Assembly: GCA_963691655.1 (NCBI GenBank)
Contig: OY829328.1
Location: 33,499,890 to 33,563,889 of the forward strand
Reading direction: 5' to 3'
From: Toxonevra muliebris
Taxonomy: Eukaryota > Arthropoda > Insecta > Diptera > Pallopteridae
Length of the DNA: 64,000 nucleotides
Positions 12,960-25,088 of the stretch are shown here, piece by piece; the first letter of the stretch is position 1, and the number at the start of each line of letters is the position of its first letter. The notes beneath the pieces were generated by a model. That model had not been told where the DNA came from, did not search any database, and worked only from the letters and a program-made list of their open reading frames with translations. The translations under genes were made by a program, and so were the position numbers.

Positions 12960-13080
12960 CGAGATTATAATGACAGGCTTTTTGATCGAAATTTCCATAC
13001 GCAAATAGTTAACTATTTCATACTTTTTTCCCAACGTTTCGGCTCAAATTTTAGGCCTTCTTCAGGGAATTTTTATTTAT
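12960..13080 (-). mobile_element. Possible Penelope-like element terminus
   Basis: Read on the - strand, the segment contains CCCTGAAGAAGGCC followed by GAGCCGAAACGTTGGG. Such CTGAAGA...GAAACG blocks are typical of Penelope-like retroelement ends. No reverse transcriptase is visible beside it. Confidence 0.3.
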
Positions 13081-13474
13081 TTATCTGTTTTTTGAGAAAA
13101 TTTACATATTTTTAAAAAAAATTATAATTATTACAAAGATATCATAACATTTTAACACTTACAGTAAATACTATTTGGAAAACATTCAGTCAAGTAATTA
13201 AATTAAATAAAATATAGTCCTTAATTAACAAAAGACAAAAAAAAAAACTTTACAAAACACGTAACATTTTTTAACGCCGAATATTATGGATTGCCACACT
13301 GTAGCTGCAGCTTATATTGTCTTTGTCTTCTTTGGTGTTCATCGTTAGTGCTAGATATTTTTACACTTAATCGTTATCGTCAGAATTATTAAATTCATTG
13401 CCACATCCATTTTAATATTCAATACTTGACAATATTCCATCTAGAAAAACCTGCTCTGAAATTTTGTCTATTTC

Positions 13475-13873
13475 ATCTAAAAGTTAATCTTGTATTTGCT
13501 GGAAATTATTCATTTTTACCTTAGTGGTCTCTCTTTCGATGGATATAATCGGCTCTGATGGCATGGGAAGACAAACCATTAGATCACAGTTTGATGCTTC
13601 TTTCTAATATCTTTGTTGCGCAATTCTCCGATAGGGCTCTAATTGGCAAACTAAATTGCTCGACCATGTCGCTACAATGGACAATATTGGTAGTTTTACT
13701 AAAAAATTAGAAAAATTTGTAAATCGAAGCTTTCCGCAGACAATATTTCTTGAATTAGTGAAAGCATTTTTGAGACGTAAGTATATGTCAAAATGGGAAA
13801 TATATTTATTTAAATCTCTTTTCAAGTAATCGAAATCAATTTTTTGTAATGTGTCAAAAAAAACTTTTTTCAA
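13475..13873 (-). pseudogene. Unidentified coding remnant, one in-frame stop
   Basis: On the - strand, 89 codons are open from 13873 to a TAG at about 13604. The same frame then stays open for about 40 more codons, giving varied, protein-like composition to about 13475. I do not recognise the product. It lies next to the hAT element at 13914, so it may be transposon-derived. Confidence 0.35.
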
Positions 13874-13913
13874 ATAACGGTATAAATAACATGGTTAAAC
13901 ATAGTATTATCAC

Positions 13914-14924
13914 CAGGGCAAAGAATTTCATGCACTAAAAAATCGAAAATATATGCATATAATATGCACTTAAAGTTTAAAAACATGCAACTGAAACTGC
14001 AAAAAATGCACCAAAAACATATAAAATATACAATTAAAATTAATTGCATATTTTCGTTAAAAAAAAACTAAAATATTGCACGTAATTTAACAAACAAAGG
14101 ACTAAAATAAAACACTTTAAAATATAAAATAAATTTATAAAAAGCATCAAAAATATAGTATGAACATAAAAAGTTGAACTTAAATCGAATTTAAGTAAAT
14201 ATGTAAATAATCATGTGATCAATCTTAATTTATTGATTTATTGGCGTAAACAATTAAATTTTTTTGAAATGCAAAACTTTCCTGATCGGATCTTAAAAAA
14301 TGTTTGTATAAACATACGTCAATAGACGGACGATAGGAGCATAAAATTCATTTATAGAATAGTTGTTTCTAGAAAACTTTTTTCATTAAATTCCAAATTT
14401 ACATATCTGTGGCCTTATCTATGGAAACCCATAAGAAATGGTTTTTAGTTTAGTTTAGGTTTTTTATGTTCTCAAAAAACTTCTTAATTGTGAATTGTAA
14501 GATACAATGGAATATCTGCTGTAGTATAAGTTTGGCATAAATCCAAACCAAAAATTTTAAGCTCTGCCGCTGCAGAGGTAGTAATCAAAGGCTGTATTGT
14601 TTTTTTCCGGACGCGTTCATACAATTCTTTATGTTTATGGCTTTTCAAATGCTGGTCAACTTGAAATTTTTTTCGCAGCTCACTAAAAAGCTATCAAAAT
14701 TATTAAAAATATGTAAATCAAAAAAAATATGTTTTCACAATTGTAAAATATGCAAAAATATGCACAGTTACCCAAAAATATGCAAAAATATGCATTCATA
14801 GTAAAATATGCACTAACGATTGAATGCCATTAAAGGAAATCTAATGATTCGTAAAGATAACTTGACCATTTAAATTTTGAGATGACCAGTAAAAACATGC
14901 ATTTGCATGGAATTCCTTGCCCTA
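13914..14924. mobile_element. Non-autonomous hAT-like element, CAGGGCAA termini
   Basis: The left end CAGGGCAAAGAATTTCATGC mirrors the right end GCATGGAATTCCTTGCCCTA. The flanks ATTATCAC and GTTATAAC fit a diverged 8-bp target duplication, as in hAT transposons. Both subterminal regions are full of ATATGCA/TGCATAT heptamers (about 13935-14060 and 14690-14820), the clustered short motifs that hAT transposases commonly bind. The 1011-bp body has no transposase frame. Confidence 0.75.
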
Positions 14925-15690
14925 GTTATAACATTGTGCACATTTCATATTTTTCCCATATACGCATTTTGCCCACATTTGAGAAATGAGAACATTTTCA
15001 TAAAAGTTCAGGTTTATGGTTGTCGTGTGCCTTAAGTTTATCGGAAAAAAAATTTTATTTCATTTTATGTGAAATATTATCTCTTAAATGTAATTAAAAT
15101 TTTTAAATATCTCCCACTTAACTTTTTACTTATTTTTGGCCGCCTCTTTACACTGTGTTGCTCACCAGCGTTCGGGGCGTTCGGTGCGCTGGTTCTAAGT
15201 CTTTATTTGTTATCACTACTTCATGTCCCCATTACGTTTGATACGTCAAAATTAAAGGTGAAGACATAAGCTTTCTTTTGATGTAAGATAAACAATATCA
15301 AAAATTTCACATTGCGGGAAAAAATTTCAAATATGTTTGAATTTAAGTTTTTTGGTAAAAAAAAATTACAGTTTTTAAAGCATTTTTATTGAAAAGAATT
15401 AAGTATTATTGGAAACATCAAAGAGTTTCTGTAATCCAACATATATATTTATGAAAATTGGCATAGAGAAAAAGTCAGCATTTTACGCCCCTGTATCTAT
15501 GGACTTCGCTGATAATACTTACCTTCCTTTCGCATACAAAATGATCTTCACAAGTACAACAAGTTATACCAAGTTTCAACAAAATCGGAATGACTTTTTT
15601 TCCGGTGGTGATTTTATATTAAAATACAAATGTACCCTACATTTTTTTTTTATCAGTCAATGTCAAAACGCCAGTCAAGGCTTACATTTT
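14925..15690. other. No gene recognised
   Basis: AT-rich DNA leading into the mariner remnant. An open frame at 15409-15735 (+) runs out of phase into the transposase remnant and is not convincing as a gene. Confidence 0.4.
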
Positions 15691-15694
15691 TATC

Positions 15695-16256
15695 ATGGTA
15701 AAGTTCATGAACGAACAACGTTTGAAAATTATTAAAAATTGCTATCGAAACTCTGAATCGATGGTCGCTACTTTAAGAGCGTTTACTCTAATTTTCGGTG
15801 GTATGTATGCCAGTGATACAACCGTAAGTGCTCCAGTTAAAAATGAACTAAATTAGTTAATTTCCCACCGTTTACAGGAATTGGGAAACTCTTAGTATAT
15901 ATTGTGGCGAATTTTGCGTAAATATCTTGGCCTTCACACTTACAAGTGAAAAAATGAAGTGAAGCCTCACAATTATTTGAAACGCCAAAACTTCTTCGAT
16001 TGGGCAGTAAGTTCGGAAATCGTGTAGTCTCTGGAAATGGTCCCGTTGATTGGCCGTTGGATTTCTTTTTATGGGGTTACGTTATGTCGTTGGTTTATGT
16101 CATCAAGCCAACAACGTTAGAGGAGCTCACGAACAATATCGAACGCGAAATTGCCAACGATCCGGCCAATATGTGTGGAAATTCGGCTCCAAAGAATTGA
16201 TCACTGCAAACGTGCCCGCGGTGATCATAGGTATTGATATTGAATTCCATACTTAA
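15695..16256 (+). pseudogene. Mariner-like (Tc1/mariner superfamily) transposase pseudogene
   Basis: Three separated blocks are recognisable as the DNA-cutting transposase of an insect mariner-like family. The first is an N-terminal helix-turn-helix region (15695-15800: NEQRLKIIKNCYRNSES, VATLRAF). A middle block follows (15900-16000: LWRILRKYLGLHTYK, then KRQNFFDWA). The last is the C-terminal end (about 16015-16200: NGPVDWP, LDFFLWGYVMSLVY, TLEELTNNIEREIA). The stretch carrying the first two catalytic aspartates is missing between blocks two and three. Stops and frameshifts occur throughout, so it is dead. Identification rests on recognising the family sequence; intact relatives are about 330-350 residues. 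Confidence 0.85.
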
Positions 16257-16398
16257 ATATAACATGAGTGCTGCACCTGGAATAAATTTCAGCCCGATAT
16301 CTCAATTATTTTGTGTTTTATTTAAGTACAAAATTGTTATGACCCCATTGAAAAATCCTGTATAAATTGGACAATTTTTTTTTACTATGTTTGGAACA

Positions 16399-16652
16399 TA
16401 TCGCTCATTTACTAAAAGACTGACATAAGTCAAAAAACACAATTTTTGAGTTAATGATGCAGTTCAATTGTTCATTCTGTTATGCTTCATATTGTTTAAA
16501 AATTTCATATTAATATCTTGTATACTCTGCGCATGAGAACTAAAAGATTTCTTCTTTTTTCTGCAAAGTGGGAGTCAATTGAAAACTTCAAACGCGTTTT
16601 CTGCAAAATCGTGTTTTTTGAATTATGACAGTCTTTTAGTAAATGAGCGATA
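16399..16652. mobile_element. Short MITE with about 40-bp inverted repeats
   Basis: TATCGCTCATTTACTAAAAG at 16399 is mirrored by CTTTTAGTAAATGAGCGATA ending at 16652. The match continues inward through TCAAAAAACAC with small gaps. The element is 254 bp, non-coding, and bounded by TA, as expected for a Tc1/mariner-type MITE. Confidence 0.8.
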
Positions 16653-16659
16653 TATGAAC

Positions 16660-18376
16660 AGTTTCTTATAGAACTTTGCTGCTGATGATACATCTTCCCA
16701 TTTCTACATTATGATAACGAATTGTTCTTTCCACTTACTCTGAATCTATTGTTGTTGTGGAAGTTTTTTTCCTCCATTTTTACCACATCCCGTTAGAAGT
16801 GTGCCAAGCGAACAACTATTTAGTGGTCCAGGTTTACGAGGCTTATAGAAAAATTTGTAATTTTGTATCCTAAAGTGATTCAAATAATTTCTTGAAGAAT
16901 CTAATAATAACTATAAAATAAAATTTAATCGTGCATCTCTTTCTGCGAATACTGACTACATTGAACTTGCAAAATTATTACGAATTTGTTTTTAGTTTAC
17001 GTTCAACATTCATAATCGCTTTCGCGTCTGAATTCGCATTTGCGAGAGTCAGCTTTTGAAATTGGAAATATCAATGCTGAGAAATCGTGTTTTGAATTTC
17101 AAGGCTTATGTTAGCTGAAATATGAAGTAAATATCTACTTTTGATTGAACCCAGATACTTTGCATAGTGTTCCAGCACACTAACCACTAGTTGTATGTCT
17201 TCTTGTCATTTACTTTCCTACAGACAGAAATCATAAAATTTAAATTTAAAATTTTACTGGATTACTATCATATCTGAAGAGAAATGCAATATTTCATTCA
17301 GAGCGGAGGTTCATAGGTCATTTATTTTGCATATGCTTTTTTGTTGTAACTTTCGATTCACCGAAACTATGCCAAGGCTAGACAAGGTCGGGTTTATCCC
17401 GGCTCCATCTAGTTTTGATTAAAATACTCCTTTTTTTAAATATCACGGTCTTCAATTCAATTTGTTTGATTATAAATTGTTTTTCTTGATTTTATTTCTG
17501 TCTATCTAACTACCTGAGAATATAAATCGAGAAAAGAAGAATCCAAGCATTTTGAATTTGAGTTACAACAAAGTTTGTATCTTCTTCAAATAACAATTAC
17601 ACTTAAAGCCTAATACTTACAATCAAACTCAAACATACTGCGTAGTTAAAGTAAAGTTTTTGCTTTTCAAGTAGGTGAGGTAAGAGTTTACCTTTTAGCG
17701 TTCGCATCAACTGTAAAGTAAACTTAATTAAAAGTTTTTCAAACGTTTTGCTATACTAATTGCTACTACTTCTCGGCACTAGTCCCCTATTTCTATGCAC
17801 TGAGTATTTATTTGTTCCTTCTCTATTTACTGCTACATGTACATTTTAGAAATAAAAAGAAAAAACAAAAAATCATTACCTACTACTATTTTACGACTTT
17901 AACATTTTTCTTAGTGAAAAGGAAAATGGGAAAATGAAAAAGTAATCAAACAAAAATAGAAGAAAAACAGCAAAAAAAGAAGAATCGCTAAACTAATAAA
18001 TGACAATCTTTCATCAGCTTCTGCTTTTTATTCTATTTAACGGCCAAGTTAACTGCTACTAACACTTAAGCTATTCCTTTGTTGTTGTTGATGTTGTATT
18101 ATTTCATTTCAACAGTTGTTGTTGAAAACTTTTTAAATATGCGGTTAGGTCTAAACTCGAGTACAAAAAGAGTACAAGAAAAAAGCAAAAAAAAAAAAAA
18201 CAGTATACAAGTTATGGTTATACAAAAGAGTAGTAGTTGTAGGAGCAAAGAAAAATCCATTAAAAAAGTGGTAAAAGTTGTATGTAGGTAGTGGTGTAGT
18301 AATGGAGTAAATGACGCTAATAACTTATGCCACGTTAGTTATGTAATATGTGTGTGTATGTATGCGTATGTATATG
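16660..18376. other. No gene recognised
   Basis: AT-rich DNA with poly(A/T) runs and TTGTTG/TGT simple repeats near 18080-18370. No coding region supported. Confidence 0.45.
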
Positions 18377-18384
18377 TGTATATG

Positions 18385-18716
18385 CACTGGCGAATCCAAA
18401 GATTCCTAAGTAGGACTTTTAGTTCCTGTCGTTCCATTAAACTTTTTTTTTTGATTCATTATTATTATTATTATTTGAAAGAGGACGACTCGAAAGTCAG
18501 GCACTGCGACCTATAAGATCTATAGTACCAAAGCCCCAAGAAAGAAAGAAAGGCAGAAAGAAAGAAAGGCAGAAAGAAATAAAGATAGATAAGAAACATA
18601 CCCAAGCCGAGAATCGAACTCAGGTCTCCAGAGATAAGAGTCTGGCACTCTGCCACTAGACCACAGTGGCGATGGTTCATGACTAACACTGAAATCCCCC
18701 ATTGGATCCGCCAGTG
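18385..18716. mobile_element. hAT-type MITE carrying a tRNA-like segment
   Basis: The ends CACTGGCGAATCCAA (18385-18399) and TTGGATCCGCCAGTG (18702-18716) are inverted copies with one mismatch. They are flanked by TGTATATG and TGTGTATG, an 8-bp duplication with one change, which is the hAT signature. Inside, on the - strand, are a tRNA-like block (18603-18671), a pyrimidine-rich (CTTT)n stretch (18540-18590) and a TAA/ATT microsatellite (18462-18476). Confidence 0.8.
18603..18671 (-). repeat. tRNA-derived SINE head (tRNA-like)
   Basis: On the - strand an A-box-like TGGTCTAGTGGCAGAG and a B box GAGTTCGATTC lie at tRNA spacing, with a pairable T-arm. The acceptor stem does not close fully. With the downstream body and the (TAA)n tail it reads as a SINE captured inside the MITE. 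Confidence 0.55.
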
Positions 18717-18724
18717 TGTGTATG

Positions 18725-20250
18725 CATTACCTGTTTATATAAAAATGTAGTTGAATTGCAGTAGTAGTACTTTATAGTAATAGAACTGAGCTTGCTTTTA
18801 TTTATATTTTTTTTCTCCTTCTCTTTCTTTCTTACTATCGTAGTATATGTAAGTATGCATGTCTGTACAACTTGTCAAGTGTCTTGACGCAATAGCTGCT
18901 GTTGCTAGTATTATATAGAAAATTGAGAAAATAAGAAAAAGTAATTAAGATATGCAAATGATGAAATTGGTAGTAAAAAAATTATATCATAAGAAAATCT
19001 ATGGTGTTTTTGTTTTTACTAAAATAAGCAAACATAAAAATAAGGGAAAAAGCTAAATAAAAAAAATTGGATTGGAATATTGTATGCACTGTTAAGTTTA
19101 TGCCTTTGGAGAAATAATACCATTTTTGCCTGTATAAAAAACAATGCTCAAAAAATCACCATATTTATTAATGTATAACTACATACCTACATAAATTCGA
19201 TGGTAGTCAAAAACAGCTACCATGCTAAAGCAAAATGTCAAAGTGCATGTAATTTTTAGATCGAATAATTCTTATTTGAGCAGCATAGTATTAAGAATAA
19301 TATATATTCAGATAATTTTGTAGACTTACACAGCTTAAACAATGATTTAATCATCGTCCAATTTGAAAAACTTCCTCGCCATTAATTTCAATTACTGTGA
19401 CTTTGATATTTTTTTCTGAAAAATTTTGGTGGTTGGGTAAATTTGCATCATGACCTAGATTTAACAAGAGAACAATCAATAAATCAATAATGAAAAAAAG
19501 CTCATTGGTATTATGATATTTATAACCAAAACAGTTTTAAAAAAATTATTGATTTATAAAACACTTCACTTTTTTAAAAATCACTTCACTTTTTTAAGAA
19601 TTTCACTTCACAAAAAAATTTCAAAACGACAGCCCTGACCAACAGTGCCTGTACGATGCACGGTGAAGCGAGAATATTGCTGCTGTTGCTGAAAGTTTGA
19701 CTGAAGATCTAAGCCTCTCGATTCCTCGTCGTACACAAGGAGTTGACTTTTCTGTGTCTGTGTCAACTGGATAATATGGACCTGGACAGCATGTGGTTAT
19801 AACAAGACTGCGTAACGTGTCACACAGCGGTCGTTACATAAGTTCACGCCTTCGGAAGCGCAAAATGTCAGTTTTGATCAATAATTGTAACACGAAATTG
19901 GGGTCAGTCCGGTTTCCTAACAAATATAAAAGTATATGGGAAACTGGCGTATTGTGGACTAAAAACTCGCAAAATATAACTTTTTCTGAATATTTCAAAG
20001 CTTGAATTTGTTGTACGAGATATAACCTCTCTTTGGGTCACAGCAATTTGGTCAAATTATATCAAATTGTACAAGTTACATCAGTTAAGTTGTGTGTTTG
20101 CGTTTTTTTTAAATCTCGGGGAATTACGGACCACTTTGTATATCAATTAAAAATGTGGTAGAAAAACTTTATTTTTGATTAAAAATGACAGAAGACTCAT
20201 TATTAAAGAGAAACAAAGTTAAATGAAATGAAAAATGGCAATGAAAATCT
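18725..20250. other. No gene recognised
   Basis: AT-rich DNA with a short tandem CACTTCACTTTTTTAA repeat near 19563-19605. No coding region supported. Confidence 0.45.
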
Positions 20251-20254
20251 ATCC

Positions 20255-20470
20255 GAAATGAAATGTCCGCAAGTCCAGTAACTTACAGTCATTCCGGCGC
20301 ATGCCAAGTGAACAGCTCGATTGCACACATTGCAATGGATGTAATTTTGCCAGTTCATCTTTTTTGGCATATTTTTCTTGCAAATTATGCGGAAATCGAT
20401 GTCTTCTTCTACATCACAATCAGTTGAAGATGGTTGTTTCTTCTGTGGTGTCCCGGATTTATTTGTTTTT
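20255..20470 (-). pseudogene. Fragment coding for a PHD-like zinc finger (transposase tail?)
   Basis: The - strand is open for about 70 codons and shows a Cys/His pattern: FRIICKKN, then HCNVCNRAVHLAC and SYWTCGH. Spacing of this kind (C-x-C ... C-x2-C ... H-x2-C ... C) resembles the PHD-like finger at the C-terminus of pogo/Tigger-type transposases and other mobile-element proteins. No catalytic domain is visible upstream, so this is probably a remnant; a host gene exon cannot be excluded. Confidence 0.4.
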
Positions 20471-20737
20471 TGGAAAATATCGCGTCGAGCTCGCGTGTAT
20501 TCTTATTCAGAGCGGAGCGATAACGCCAATTCAATTTTTTAATGTTCGAAATTATAAATATAAAAATGTAACCGAAATTCTCTACAGAAGAGAACCTAAC
20601 CTCAATATTGTATACTAGCATTTGAAAAATTACTTTTGAACCAAAAAAACTATTAGAAATTGCCGAAAAACTAATGCAGTGTTGAAATTTTGCATGAAAA
20701 ATCACTTATATGCATCAAATACACGAAGTTTCCTTGT

Positions 20738-22930
20738 CAAATGCCAAGAACTGAGTGGGTCGTGATTCTGACTCCCCGATAACCCGTGAGAAATTCTCCG
20801 ATTTTCAGTCAAATTCCCCGCACCGGTATAATTTTATATTATAACAGCGAGACACGTTTAAAATTGTTCAAGGTCCAGAACTAGTAGGTTAATGGTACTT
20901 AAGGTACTTTCTGACTCCGGAATTCTTTTGACACATGGGAGATTTCATCTCAAGGGAACCCACTCTTAAAATCGATTGAGCTCAAATGAATCCGGTGTAC
21001 TGAGTTACTCGACGTTCATTTTAATAGATAAACACTCAAAGTTTTCAAAGGAAAATACATGGGCTTTCTTTTGACCCAAATAAAAACAAAAAATGTTTCC
21101 TTTTGAAAAAAAAAATCAAAACAATTTTTGATTTTGAAAAAAAAAATCGTCACATTTTGAATTTTTAAAATTTTTTTTTAATTTTTCCAAATTTCCAAAT
21201 GCAATCGGTGATTAGTGGATCCAAAATGTACAAATTCAACTCGGCGAATTTTTAACTGATCGCGTTCAAATTTAGTGTGGCAACTACAACCCCATAAGGC
21301 TAAACTTTGTGTAAGTTTGAGCCGGAAATGGGGACGAAATCTCCTATTACTACGTATATTTAAAGACTTCAAATATGAGAAAAATTGTGTAAAGTTGTAT
21401 ACAAGATTTTTTTTTGTAGCTTAATGGAGGACGTTTTGAAAATCATCATCGCACGAATGCGGCACACTGGAAGGTCTTAAAAAACCCTTAGAAAAATTAT
21501 GACTATGGTTTTAGGACATACTACTATTATTTTGTTTGACCATTAATTCACGAAATGGCTGACAGCCAAAATTAGTTTTTGATAGTTTTTTAGGAGACTA
21601 TGAAAAATAAATCTAGAGGTTAATTTTCAAAGTCATGACTTAAGTTCATGTCAATTTCGTTATTTGAAGTTATATATAAACAGGTTAATGAACAAATGTA
21701 GTCATCACAACAACAATGTATATAGAGACGGGCAAATCAGACGGCCGTTTCGGAATCCGCCACAATTCCTCATCAGTGATCAGTGATCATGAACTGACCG
21801 AATGAGGACCGTTCAGAAAAAAAATGACACCTAGAATCATTTTCTCACAAACACACACACACTCTCATGTACTAGACTTTCAAATAACGAACTGTTATGC
21901 AGACTAGCTACAATGGGGAAAAACAACAACATAAGTGTATAGAACGGTAGTGGTAGTTTCTTTCAATATCTCTACTCAGAGAAGATATTTGGAATCAAAT
22001 CCGTAATTCTGGGTTATGATTTCAAATATTAGTAGCTTATATAGGATATTGAAAGATTTAGAACTATCACTAAGATCACTGATGAGGAATCGTGGCGAAT
22101 TCCGAAACGGCCGTCTAATTTGCCCGTCTCTATATACATTGTTGATGTGATGACTACATTTGTTCATTAACCTGTTTATATATAACTTCAAAAAGTTAGT
22201 TTTCTCAAAAATTGGACATTTTTCGAAAGTACAACGCTGCAAATTGAACAAAAAATTAACCATATTTTTTTTGTATTATGTCCTGGGGCCATTGTTGTGT
22301 AGAAAAACATATTTAACTTTTAGATTATACATGCCAATGGCAAAAACCTTGTTTTGAGAAGAAAGGGGTCAAAGTTTTGGCTATCGGTTTTTAAATATAT
22401 CGACGAATCCCAACGGATCTTCCTCCTGCCCAACACGAGGTGCATCTGCATAACGCACAGATCAGTGACCGATGCAATCGCAGTCCGGAGTTATTAATCA
22501 GGAGGTGCTGGACGAAGGCATAGCTAAGCCTTCCTGAATGGCCGAAAGCGAAGCCGAAGCGCTGCGCGACTGTTTTGGCCTGACTGACTCTCGTCGCTAC
22601 AATGGTCTATATCTACGAAAGCACTTCGAGTTTCTCTCTGAAATTTTTTTGAAATATAATACTTTCAAATTACACACTCTTTTAAAAATCGATTTCTCCA
22701 AACCAAGCAAGTGCAGGGCCCTCTTAAGCAGAGAAGAAGGTTATCAGTCCTAAAATATGAAATATTGCAAAAGTTAAACAATTTACATTACATAAAATTT
22801 GACAAAAAATATTCTACAGACTTTATTGACTAAAAGCTGGACGGTTTCAAATTCCCCGCAAAAAACAGCTCATTCCTCGATTTCCTGTACTAAGTGAAAT
22901 TTCATACAAATCGGGGAAGCTTTTGCACTT
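20738..22930 (-). mobile_element. GGGGAAT-type hAT element, degraded copy with nested insertion
   Basis: In reverse orientation this repeats the elements at 48456-49576 and 58831-59701. Shared blocks include TCCCCGATAACCC near the left end, AAATCTCCCATGTG-like and CACTCTTAAAATCGATTGAG stretches (about 20938-20985), GGTGCATCTGCATAACGCAC (about 22439), and TCGATTTCTCCAAACCA and CCCCGCA near the right end. A foldback element (21663-22192) splits it. The outer ends are diverged and set only to within about 15 bp. Confidence 0.7.
21663..22192. mobile_element. Foldback element, full copy, about 115-bp arms
   Basis: TTTGAAGTTATATATAAACA at the left end is mirrored at the right. The arms continue through GTCATCACA, ATATAGAGACGGGCAAAT, GACGGCCGTTTCGGAAT and CTCATCAGTGATC with few mismatches. 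The middle (about 21790-22060) is non-coding. Partial copies are at 12607-12830, 38725-38995 and 51733-51770. Confidence 0.85.
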
Positions 22931-24720
22931 TTCTAAAGCTTTTTTTCTGTTGATACTCTCTACATTACATTTATCGGGACAAATATAACGTTGCACACGT
23001 ATATAACACATGAAAGGAAAATTCAGCTATATGGAATCAAGCTGTCTTTTTAAAGCACGTGAGATAAAACTGCAAGAAGTCGAGTCTCTGCATGATTATA
23101 TGCATCCGATCTCCATACGACTTCGTTCGCTAAACACTAACAACATCATAACTTTGTTTCTTATTAGTTTCGTATGAGTGCAACAACAGTGCGACTTCCG
23201 TTGCAAAATTTTCGATTTACCCTCGCTAAAGAAGTTTCACTTCAAAAAAATTAGCCGTCAAATTTGATTTTCTTTTTGTTACAAAGTGGCCAGAATGTCA
23301 GTTACAATTAGTGGCTACAAAATTATGACAAACTTACAGTTTGTATCAAAGTGAATTTATTTAGAAGGTGATATCAGCAGTATACAAAAGCTTATCGTTG
23401 TTGGATAGGCCGCATTAGAATGTCAAAATCAACAACAACAACATGATTTCAACAACTTATTGATGTTTATCACAAAACTATTAAATTCCACTAAGCTACA
23501 GCAATTATTATACTACGAAATTATTTTCAATGGTTTGCTGAAATATAAAAAATATTCCGATATGTTTTACGAGTGGTAAGCGACAAAAATTTTCGGATCA
23601 TCGAGTCCGAGAACGTAAGTGACCGCTTGCAGAATAAAACAACATTTTAAAGCACCTTGGCAAATTTAGAAAGCGAAGCTAAGGTATCTATATTTTTGCT
23701 TTAAGCTTTAATTTTTTTTATATTCATATTGAACTTTAACCCAGCATTATTTTACAAAAAGTTCCCCTATAAGTTTTGAGATAAATTATATACATATTTA
23801 CTGACAGTTTTTGCACTTTCACCGTGTAGTTTATGGCTGGAAAGTTACGAAGCAAAATTACCTAAACTTGACGCATTTCTTTAATACAAATTTCTCATTT
23901 CATCGTATTCATCGATAAAATCTTAGCAATATAATGTAATAAAAATATACCTGCTGACTGACTTAAAAGATACAATGAATCATAACATTGCTATGGAAAA
24001 CTGATAACAAACACAACAAATTTGGTTTGGTTTGAAGTAGTATAGAGTAATTAGTGCAAAGATTTTACGATTGCCTTCGACATTGTAGTCTAAGATAAGA
24101 TATAAACTATTTGTATACACTTTGTAGTACTCACAACAAAAGAAACCATTCCATTTGAAGTATGTACACGAGTTTGTATAAAATTTGTAAATTGAACATA
24201 GATTAATGTATATAAATAAAATGTAGCAACATTTTTTTAAAGCGATAAATTAAATTGATTTATGTATAAGTAAAGCTCATTATTTTATCTTTATTAGAAA
24301 TTTATAGAATTGAGTTATATTGCCATTTGAATATTGATATTAGAAAAAATAAAAAATAAAAATAATATAACTACGCTGTATCCATGTGTTTTATATGTTA
24401 CTTTCATGATTCAGATGAAACACTCCTTAGTGTGACATATTTTAATAGCATTAAAAAAATGCTATTACTTATTAGAAATAGGTTAATATTTAAGATATCT
24501 GTATAATTGATTTCATAAACCATTTAAAACACTGCGATATGAAATGTGTTCCTGCCATCGTACAAACACAAAGACTTAACACAGTAATATCTAGCGGTGC
24601 CATATGGCACCTTGTCGCTGAGCTGTTTCTCAGCCAGCCAGGTTCAAAAACAATTTTTTTCTCAAGCTTCTCGTCCTTAATGGGTTAAGACTCACAACTT
24701 TTCTAGTAAACTCCGAACTA
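22930..24720. other. No gene recognised
   Basis: AT-rich DNA, no supportable coding region or repeat. Confidence 0.45.
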
Positions 24721-24962
24721 CCAAGGAATTGTAATGGAATTGATAAAAGTTTCAATTCCATTACAAGGAATTGTAATCGGTAATTAAAATATTTAAATTC
24801 CTAGGTAATGGAATTGAAAAAATTTTCGATTCCATTACAAGGCATTGTATTTTGTAATTAAAAATATATCAATTCCTTTAAGGAATTTAAAAATTTTAAT
24901 TACCGATTACATTCCCTTGTAATGGAATTGAAACTTTTATCAATTCCATTACCAAGGAATTG
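24721..24962. repeat. Long inverted repeat built of GGAATTGTAATGGAATTG motifs
   Basis: The left arm 24721-24790 and right arm 24893-24962 are almost perfect inverted copies (70 bp). Each arm, and the centre, is itself made of alternating TGGAATTG and CAATTCCA blocks, giving nested palindromes. Confidence 0.9.
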
Positions 24963-25088
24963 AAAACATTAAAGTACCAATTACAATTCCTTGTAATTGG
25001 AATTGGGATTGTAATGTAATTGGATTTACTCAGCTCTGCTTACCATTCTAGTTTTTCGGGAGATATTTCTCGAGTCGCCTTGAGTCTC

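Noticed and set aside
15409..15735. 108-codon + strand open frame
   Set aside because: Runs into the mariner remnant in the wrong frame and has no recognisable sequence of its own.
20301..20618. 105-codon + strand open frame with several cysteines
   Set aside because: It is the antisense of the PHD-like finger fragment, whose - strand Cys/His spacing is the better explanation.
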